DNA of 14,065 nucleotides from Propionibacteriaceae bacterium (GTDB lineage Bacteria > Actinomycetota > Actinomycetes > Propionibacteriales > Propionibacteriaceae): NCBI GenBank assembly GCA_021323255.1, contig JAJTCL010000055.1:1-14065 (forward strand). Direction: 5' to 3'. Under the pieces are notes generated by a model. That model saw only the letters and a program-made list of their open reading frames with translations. It was not told where the DNA came from and searched no databases. Numbering within the stretch: the first letter of the stretch is position 1; every line of letters starts with the position of its first letter. Position numbers and translations under genes: made by a program. This document shows, one piece after another, positions 1-3,813 of the stretch.

Positions 1-66
1 GCGGGGGCGGTTCAGCTCAAGGGGTTTCCGCGTCCGGTGATGTTGTTCGAGGCTTGCCGGATCTAG
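1..66 (+). CDS. C-terminal end of a probable class III adenylate/guanylate cyclase (partial)
   Basis: Frame 1 is open from the first base to a TAG at 64-66, giving 21 residues that end in VQLKGFPRPVMLFEACRI. The pattern 'LKG(F/V)xxPVxLFE' is what usually closes class III nucleotidyl cyclase catalytic domains, where the last beta strand carries a conserved LKG followed by a PV-x-(L/V)-(Y/F)-E tail. If so, the gene makes a cyclic nucleotide from ATP or GTP and ends with the cyclase domain at its C terminus. Only this tail is visible, so neither the catalytic residues nor the full architecture can be judged. A hairpin follows the stop by 5 nt, which supports a real gene end. The family assignment is recognition of a short motif and stays tentative. 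Confidence 0.5.
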   Translation, partial: AGAVQLKGFPRPVMLFEACRI

Positions 67-71
67 CGGGC

Positions 72-94
72 GGTGATCATGGGCAATGATCACC
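72..94 (+). terminator. Hairpin just after the cyclase stop codon
   Basis: Perfect 9-bp inverted repeat: GGTGATCAT at 72-80 and ATGATCACC at 86-94, with the 5-nt loop GGGCA. It starts 5 nt after the TAG of the upstream gene. There is no T tract, as is common for actinobacterial terminators. The stop codon of the doubtful minus-strand ORF (90-92) lies inside the right arm, so it could serve convergent transcripts. An operator role cannot be excluded. Confidence 0.5.
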
Positions 95-314
95 TCGATT
101 GCTCGTGCGCGGCAAGAACTTCGTCGATGACGCATCGCGCCTTGGCTGCCGCAATGGGGTTGATCTTGAATTGCCGGCGTAGGTGATCAGCGCCCTCCAG
201 AGTGCCCAGCCGCGTCCCGGGCCCGAGGGAGCTCACGCCAGGAATACCCAGCGCGGTAACGTCACGACGTGACTCAACTCGTGCCTTACAGGAGTGTAAA
301 CGCGAGGCGTTCAC
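90..314 (-). CDS. Hypothetical 74-aa protein, possibly a gene remnant
   Basis: GTG start at 314, TGA stop at 92-90. I do not recognise the family. The C-terminal 55 residues (from GIPGVSSLGPGTRLG to the end) have normal protein-like composition with a helical, Ala-rich tail (AAAKARCVIDEVLAAHEQSR). The first 20 residues are Arg/Ser-rich and look less like protein. A TACAGT hexamer (positions 323-328, minus strand) sits 8 nt before the GTG, compatible with a leaderless start. Against it: there is no ribosome binding site, the coding span contains two palindromes (261-273 and 286-299), and it lies in a stretch of decayed features. It may be the C-terminal piece of a longer lost gene, or chance. 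Confidence 0.3.
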   Translation of the reverse strand: MNASRLHSCKARVESRRDVTALGIPGVSSLGPGTRLGTLEGADHLRRQFKINPIAAAKARCVIDEVLAAHEQSR

Positions 315-355
315 CGTGAATCACTGTAACTCGCTGACCTTGCGGTATGACCGCA
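261..355. promoter_or_regulatory. Cluster of three short perfect palindromes (possible operators)
   Basis: Three palindromes lie within 95 bp: GTCACG-A-CGTGAC (261-273), TTACA-ggag-TGTAA (286-299) and TGCGGT-atg-ACCGCA (341-355). The third falls at about the -35 position of the minus-strand TACAGT box (323-328) that precedes the 74-aa ORF. Their spacing and symmetry resemble transcription-factor sites, but the three sequences are not copies of one another and no regulator gene lies beside them. The perfect arms are seen; an operator function is inference. Confidence 0.3.
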
Positions 356-406
356 TCAAACGTAATTTGACTAGGCCAAATGCTCGTCATACCTGGTGAA
401 ACGGCG

Positions 407-478
407 AACCAAGGCTAATGATCGAAACGGCGGCTTTGAGCTTGGGAAGCTGATGTTCTGCCATTGAACTACATCCAC
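407..478 (-). pseudogene. Degenerate tRNA-Gly (CCC anticodon)
   Basis: Read on the minus strand from 478, the first 41 nt follow a bacterial tRNA-Gly: GTGGATG acceptor 5' arm, TA, D arm GTTC-AATGGCA-GAAC (perfectly paired), then the anticodon loop TTCCCAA with anticodon CCC at 446-444. The T-loop sequence TTCGATC is also present at 426-420, exactly the expected distance from the 5' end. The structure then fails. The anticodon stem TCAGC/GCTCA has a C-C mismatch, the T stem GCCGT/ATTAG pairs at only one or two positions, and the 3' acceptor strand does not complement the 5' strand. No CCA follows. It is therefore a full-length but decayed tRNA rather than a working gene. Identification rests on my memory of tRNA-Gly consensus. 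Confidence 0.65.
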
Positions 479-611
479 CTGACAAGGCATTTTGTACGTC
501 TATGCCTGCCGTCACACCTCCGTCGTTCCTCACGCTTTGGGGCGACGAAACTTCAGGCTAGCGCATGCCGGGCGCACCTAGCCGGAGCTGGTCACGCCCT
601 GGCTCGCCGGG

Positions 612-2039
612 TCAGTTGGCGCGGGCGCCGAACCACCTTTCGATGTGGCTGAGCAGATCTGCCTGGTTTTCACCGACCCAGGCCACGTGGCCGTCCGGCC
701 GCAGTAGCGCCGCGGGCGCGTCCAGCTCTTCGCTGCTGTCGACGACGTGGTCGATCCGGTCGGCCCACCCGGCGACCGACAGTTGGCCGGTCTGATCGAG
801 CAGCAGCCCTCGACCGCCGTGCAGCAACTCGTAAAGGCGGCCCTGCTTCAAGGCGGTGTCCCGCAGCCGCCTGCCGAGCAGCTCATGCCCCGCGCCGAAG
901 TCGTAGCGAACCCCGATCGCGGTGATCTTTTCGATCAGGTACCGGTTCACCTCCTCAAAGTCCATCAGCTCCGACACCAGCCGGCGCACTGCCTGCGGAC
1001 CGGACTCGAGAGAAATGAGCTCCATCTGCGCACGGGTGTTGTCCAGTACGTCGACGGCCACCGGGCGCCGCTCGGTGTGGTAGCTGTCGAGCAGCCCCTC
1101 CGGGGCCCAGCCGTTGACCTCGGCGGCCAGTTTCCAGCCCAGGTTGAACGCGTCCTGGATGCCGAGGTTGAGCCCTTGCCCGCCGGTCGGCGGGTGGATG
1201 TGCGCCGCGTCGCCGGCCAGCAGCACTCGGCCAACCCGGTAGCGCTCGGCCAGCCGGGTGGCGTCGCCGAAGCGGGAGAGCCAGCGCGGCGAGTGCGCGC
1301 CGAAGTCGGTGCCGGCGACCTTCCGAAGCTGCTGCTTCAGCTCGTCCAGGGTCGGCGGGACGGTGCGGTCTTCTGCCACCCCGTCGGCGGGCGCGACGAG
1401 GCGGTACACACCGTCCCCGAGAGGTACGGCGCCGAAGCGCAGTTGGGTCTTGCGGACTTCGGCCACCACTGCGGCCACCGTCTCCGGCTGTTCGGTCAAC
1501 TTCACCTCACCCAGCAGCGTGTCAACCCTGGTGGGCTCGCCGGGGAAACCGACGCCGAGCAGGTTGCGAACCGTGCTGCGGCCGCCGTCGCAGCCGAGGA
1601 GATAGCGCGACCGCAGCAGCGTGCCGTCGGCTAGCTCGGCGGTCACGCCCTGCTCGTCTTGGCTCAGCCCGACCAATTCGCAGCTGCGCCGGATCTCGGC
1701 CCCGAGTTCGGTCGCGTGCTCGGTCAGCAGCCGCTCGGTGATGGTCTGCGGAATGCCGAGGACGTACGGATGTGCGGTGTCCAGCCGGTCCGGCGCGGGT
1801 TTGCTGATGCCGGCGAAGAAACCGCCGAGGGGGTACTGCTGGCCGAGCGCGAGGAACCGCTCGAGCAGGCCGCGCTGGTCCATCACCTCAATGCTGCGCG
1901 CGTGCAGGCCAAGCGCGCGGACAATCCTTGTCGGCTCCGCCTCCTTCTCCAGCACGACCGCCTGCACACCGTGCAGACGCAACTCAATGGCCAGCATCAT
2001 GCCGGTCGGACCGCCGCCGACCACGATCACCTCAATCAT
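612..2039 (-). CDS. rox: Rifamycin monooxygenase (Rox), FAD-dependent
   Basis: 475-aa class A flavoprotein monooxygenase. Known Rox enzymes use NADPH, FAD and O2 to hydroxylate the naphthyl ring of rifamycins, which opens the ansa bridge and inactivates the drug. Visible motifs are GGGPTG (residues 8-13, FAD ADP binding), CDGGRSTVR (DG motif, 150-158), and LAGDAAHIHPPTGGQGLN (GD motif, about 274-291). The C-terminal thioredoxin-like extension (about 395-475) is typical of the PheA/TfdB group. Long stretches, such as LHARSIEVMDQRGLLERFLA and HSPRWLSRFGDATRLAERYR, match what I recall of streptomycete Rox, as does the length. I chose the ATG at 2039 because GAGGG lies 7 nt upstream and MIEVIVVGGGPTG is the family N terminus; an upstream TTG at 2060 and ATG at 2051 are less suitable. 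It is the only minus-strand gene in its area and has its own control region with an RAE. Confidence 0.88.
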   Translation of the reverse strand: MIEVIVVGGGPTGMMLAIELRLHGVQAVVLEKEAEPTRIVRALGLHARSIEVMDQRGLLERFLALGQQYPLGGFFAGISKPAPDRLDTAHPYVLGIPQTITERLLTEHATELGAEIRRSCELVGLSQDEQGVTAELADGTLLRSRYLLGCDGGRSTVRNLLGVGFPGEPTRVDTLLGEVKLTEQPETVAAVVAEVRKTQLRFGAVPLGDGVYRLVAPADGVAEDRTVPPTLDELKQQLRKVAGTDFGAHSPRWLSRFGDATRLAERYRVGRVLLAGDAAHIHPPTGGQGLNLGIQDAFNLGWKLAAEVNGWAPEGLLDSYHTERRPVAVDVLDNTRAQMELISLESGPQAVRRLVSELMDFEEVNRYLIEKITAIGVRYDFGAGHELLGRRLRDTALKQGRLYELLHGGRGLLLDQTGQLSVAGWADRIDHVVDSSEELDAPAALLRPDGHVAWVGENQADLLSHIERWFGARAN

Positions 2040-2113
2040 GAAATCCCTCATCGTCAGCAAGGTCGAATCTCAAGCGGCCCTGCCGATTGTCGGAGTTCTC
2101 GCCACAGTCGACG

Positions 2114-2144
2114 ATTGTGCGGCACAACCCGGTCCTTGCCGCAA
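2114..2144 (-). promoter_or_regulatory. Putative rox promoter with a second palindrome
   Basis: On the minus strand, TTGCGG (2144-2139, inside the RAE) and CACAAT (2119-2114) could act as -35 and -10 boxes with a 19-nt spacer, giving a leader of about 70 nt before the rox ATG. The -10 region lies inside a perfect 13-bp palindrome (2115-2127), TTGTGC-G-GCACAA on the plus strand. The palindrome centre is 19 bp from the RAE centre (2140). The box assignment is inference, and the spacer is longer than ideal. Confidence 0.4.
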
Positions 2145-2149
2145 GCCCA
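2131..2149 (-). promoter_or_regulatory. Rifamycin-associated element (RAE)
   Basis: The minus strand reads TGGGCTTGCGGCAAGGACC. The RAE consensus as I remember it is GGGGCTTGCGGCAAGGCCC, an imperfect palindrome found upstream of rifamycin-inactivation genes in actinomycetes and required for induction by rifamycins. The match is 17 of 19, with the whole core CTTGCGGCAAG intact. It lies 92 bp upstream of the rox ATG and in the right orientation. The core CTTGC-N-GCAAG is palindromic, so it could in principle also act on the plus-strand side, where the exporter remnant lies. Confidence 0.8.
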
Positions 2150-2171
2150 CCCATGCGCTATATGTTGGAAC

Positions 2172-2199
2172 TGGCAAGGAGTGGTAACCCTCCTTGCCA
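2172..2199. terminator. 10-bp stem-loop between RAE and exporter remnant
   Basis: TGGCAAGGAG (2172-2181) and CTCCTTGCCA (2190-2199) form a perfect 10-bp stem with an 8-nt loop (TGGTAACC). It has no T tract on either strand. It may stop transcripts entering the rox control region. Alternatively it may be a paired binding site, because its arms repeat the octamer TCCTTGCC that also forms half of the RAE. The structure is certain; the function is not. Confidence 0.4.
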
Positions 2200-2262
2200 T
2201 CGTCGTCCCAGGCGATCACGGGGCCTGGTCACCGTCATTGCCGGCCGGAATTCACTGATCTG

Positions 2263-2547
2263 ATGCCGATGGCCGGAGCACGCCGCATCGGCAGCTGGTT
2301 TGGCACCGGCCCGGATCGCGGCATGGCGCTGCTCTTCATCGCGGCGGGGCTAATCGGCCTGACCATCACCCTGTTGGCGTTCCGCAGCCGCGGCTACCGG
2401 GAACTGTCGAGCTACTACTCCGAGGCGCTAAGGCGTCGGCCGGGAGCGCCGACGAGTCACCGTCTGACGAACCGGCTACGGCATAGCGCAAGCGGGGATC
2501 ATCTGCGGTCCGGGAAGGCCCCCGAAGTCACCCGGTGCTGGCCCTGA
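2263..2547 (+). pseudogene. C-terminal remnant of an MFS drug exporter
   Basis: The frame from ATG 2263 to the stop at 2545-2547 encodes 94 aa. IGSWFGTGPDRGMALLFIAAGLIGLTI followed by TLLAFRSRGYRELSSYY resembles the final transmembrane helix and cytoplasmic tail of actinobacterial MFS exporters, where a G(T/A)GPGRG motif precedes the last helix. Full exporters have 12-14 helices in 400 aa or more; here only one helix is left and no plus-strand frame upstream continues the family. The tail after about residue 60 (Arg-rich, ending ...EVTRCWP) no longer looks like the family. Lying head to head with rox across the RAE, it may once have been a co-regulated efflux gene; that is inference. A genuine short single-helix protein is possible but unlikely, as no ribosome binding site is seen. 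Confidence 0.5.
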
Positions 2548-2587
2548 AAGGCTCGGCCAGCTCTCGATGCAGTTGTTGCGCCAGGAC

Positions 2588-2593
2588 TAGCTT
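2588..2593 (+). promoter_or_regulatory. -10 box TAGCTT for a leaderless transcript
   Basis: TAGCTT is followed by 6 nt (GGGAGG) and then the ATG at 2600, so transcription would begin at or next to the start codon. GGGAGG touches the ATG directly and is too close to act as a Shine-Dalgarno sequence. No good -35 box is visible 17 nt upstream. Confidence 0.5.
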
Positions 2594-2599
2594 GGGAGG

Positions 2600-3244
2600 A
2601 TGAACGAGCCCCTGCCCGAACCGAGAAATGTTGGCCCGATTGCCGGTGGTCACCTGCGTGCCTCCGACGCCGACCGTGAGCAGGTGGCGACGGTGCTGAG
2701 CACCGCGTACGCCGAAGGCAGGCTGACCCGCGAAGAGCACGACGAGCGCATCGACCGACTGATGGCGGCCAAGACCTTCGACGATCTCATCCCGATTACC
2801 CATGATCTTGTGGTCGTCGGCACCCCCGCCCCCATCGCCAGCCGGCAACCCAGCAGCCGCTTTAGGATCGACATCGCGGGACAGAGCCCTGAGTCGGACA
2901 AGATGATCGCCATTTTCGGCGGCGCCACCCGCACCGGGAAGTGGCGGGTACGAAAGAACATTCAGGCACTGGCTCTGTTCGGCGGAATTGATCTTGATTT
3001 GCGTGATGCGGTCTTCGAAGCGCCGGTGGTGGAAATCTCAGGCTTCTGGTGCTTCGGCGGGCTCGACATCAAGGTTCCCGAAGGAATCGAGGTACGCGAC
3101 CAGACTGCGGGAATCTTCGGCGGCACCGATGTCAGCAATATCGGCGATCCGGCGCCGGGCGCACCGACCCTGGTCATCAAGGGCCTGTCATTGTTCGGCG
3201 GCGTATCGGTACATGGCCCGAAGCCGGACAAGCGGCGGAAATGA
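2600..3244 (+). CDS. DUF1707 protein with LiaF-C-like domain
   Basis: 214 aa with no membrane helix. Residues about 19-71 (LRASDADREQVATVLSTAYA through GRLTREEHDERIDRLMAAKT) are a typical DUF1707 domain, a small actinobacterial N-terminal helical module. Residues about 100-206 carry five FGG repeats (IFGGAT 105, LFGGID 127, CFGGLD 152, IFGGTD 172, LFGGVS 198), the beta-solenoid-like pattern of the LiaF/YvqF C-terminal 'cell wall-active antibiotics response' domain. In LiaF that domain acts in a membrane-stress sensor that inhibits LiaS; here the membrane segments are missing, so only a link to envelope stress is suggested. A stop codon lies two codons before the ATG, and no other in-frame start precedes the DUF1707 domain. 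The gene lies 77 bp upstream of the PH-domain genes on the same strand. Confidence 0.85.
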   Translation: MNEPLPEPRNVGPIAGGHLRASDADREQVATVLSTAYAEGRLTREEHDERIDRLMAAKTFDDLIPITHDLVVVGTPAPIASRQPSSRFRIDIAGQSPESDKMIAIFGGATRTGKWRVRKNIQALALFGGIDLDLRDAVFEAPVVEISGFWCFGGLDIKVPEGIEVRDQTAGIFGGTDVSNIGDPAPGAPTLVIKGLSLFGGVSVHGPKPDKRRK

Positions 3245-3306
3245 ACAGCAGCGGCAATCCCGGTACGCGTAGGCGTCGCCTGAGCCGTCCTTCGCAGGTC
3301 GGCACG

Positions 3307-3312
3307 TAGCCT
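3307..3312 (+). promoter_or_regulatory. -10 box TAGCCT before the PH-domain pair
   Basis: TAGCCT is separated from the ATG at 3322 by 9 nt (GAACCTGTT), so a start site 7 nt downstream would leave a leader of 2-3 nt. No Shine-Dalgarno sequence is present. The box lies in the 77-nt gap after the DUF1707 gene and would let the PH pair be transcribed alone. Confidence 0.45.
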
Positions 3313-3321
3313 GAACCTGTT

Positions 3322-3813
3322 ATGGAAGAACTGTTCGCGCCGCCGGCGTACGAGTGGAAGCGGCTGTCGCCGAAATACCGCTCGATGCAAATGCTGACCA
3401 ACATGGTCATTCCGCCGGCCCTCTTGACGATCGCAGCGGTGATTGTGGGAGTGACTTCCGGCAAATGGTGGATTTCGGGTCTGATCTGGGCGGTGGCGGT
3501 AGTGATCGTGATAATCAGTCCCCCCCTCGTCACGCGTAGCTGGCGCTCCTGGGGCTACGTGGAGCGGGAAGATGATCTCTACATCACCCACGGCATCATG
3601 TCCCGGAGCCTGATCGCGGTGCCGTACGGCCGAATGCAGTTGGTCGAGGTCGAGTCCGGTCCCTTGGAACGCGCTTTCGGGCTCGCCTCAGTCAGCTTGA
3701 AGACAGCCAGCCCCGAAACAGGCGCCCGGATTCCGGGCCTCACCCCGGAGGAGGCAACGCGGCTGCGAGATCGGCTGACCGAACTCGGCGAAGCTCACGC
3801 CTCAGGACTATGA
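3322..3813 (+). CDS. YdbS-like bacterial PH-domain membrane protein
   Basis: 163 aa. Two adjoining hydrophobic segments (about 27-45 and 50-67) are followed by a bPH2 domain (about 75-150). The domain has the family signature: an aromatic start (WGYVEREDDLYITHGIMSRS), the strand IAVPYGRMQLVEVESGPLER, then AFGLASVSLKTASP. YdbS and YdbT of Bacillus belong to the same family and work as a pair. They are linked there to intrinsic resistance to antimicrobials made by other bacilli, although their biochemical role is unknown. The stop codon overlaps the next gene's start (ATGA at 3810-3813), which is strong evidence for a translationally coupled pair of the YdbS-YdbT kind. The start is chosen from the leaderless -10 box; MEELFAPPAYEWKRLSPKYR is a normal N terminus for the family. 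Confidence 0.85.
   Translation: MEELFAPPAYEWKRLSPKYRSMQMLTNMVIPPALLTIAAVIVGVTSGKWWISGLIWAVAVVIVIISPPLVTRSWRSWGYVEREDDLYITHGIMSRSLIAVPYGRMQLVEVESGPLERAFGLASVSLKTASPETGARIPGLTPEEATRLRDRLTELGEAHASGL

Noticed and set aside
365..373. ArgS lacking a canonical KMSKS motif (positions are residues 365-373 of the protein)
   Set aside because: GKPFKTREG at this place is normal for the E. coli-like ArgS branch, so it is not evidence of a defective or unusual enzyme.
367..395. Promoter-like TTGACT (367-372), 17-nt spacer, TACCTG (390-395) on the plus strand
   Set aside because: The spacing is ideal, but nothing credible is encoded downstream on the plus strand. It would run antisense to the tRNA remnant and then into rox from behind. 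Probably chance.
556..583. Inverted repeat GGCTAG/CTAGCC downstream of rox as a terminator
   Set aside because: The arms are only 6 bp with a 16-nt gap, and the inner bases do not pair. Too weak to call.
747..1634. 295-aa plus-strand open frame opposite rox
   Set aside because: It is the antisense of a clearly recognised flavoprotein with all its motifs. The translation is Val/Gly/Arg/Gln-rich with no known domain, a common artefact of high-GC codon use.
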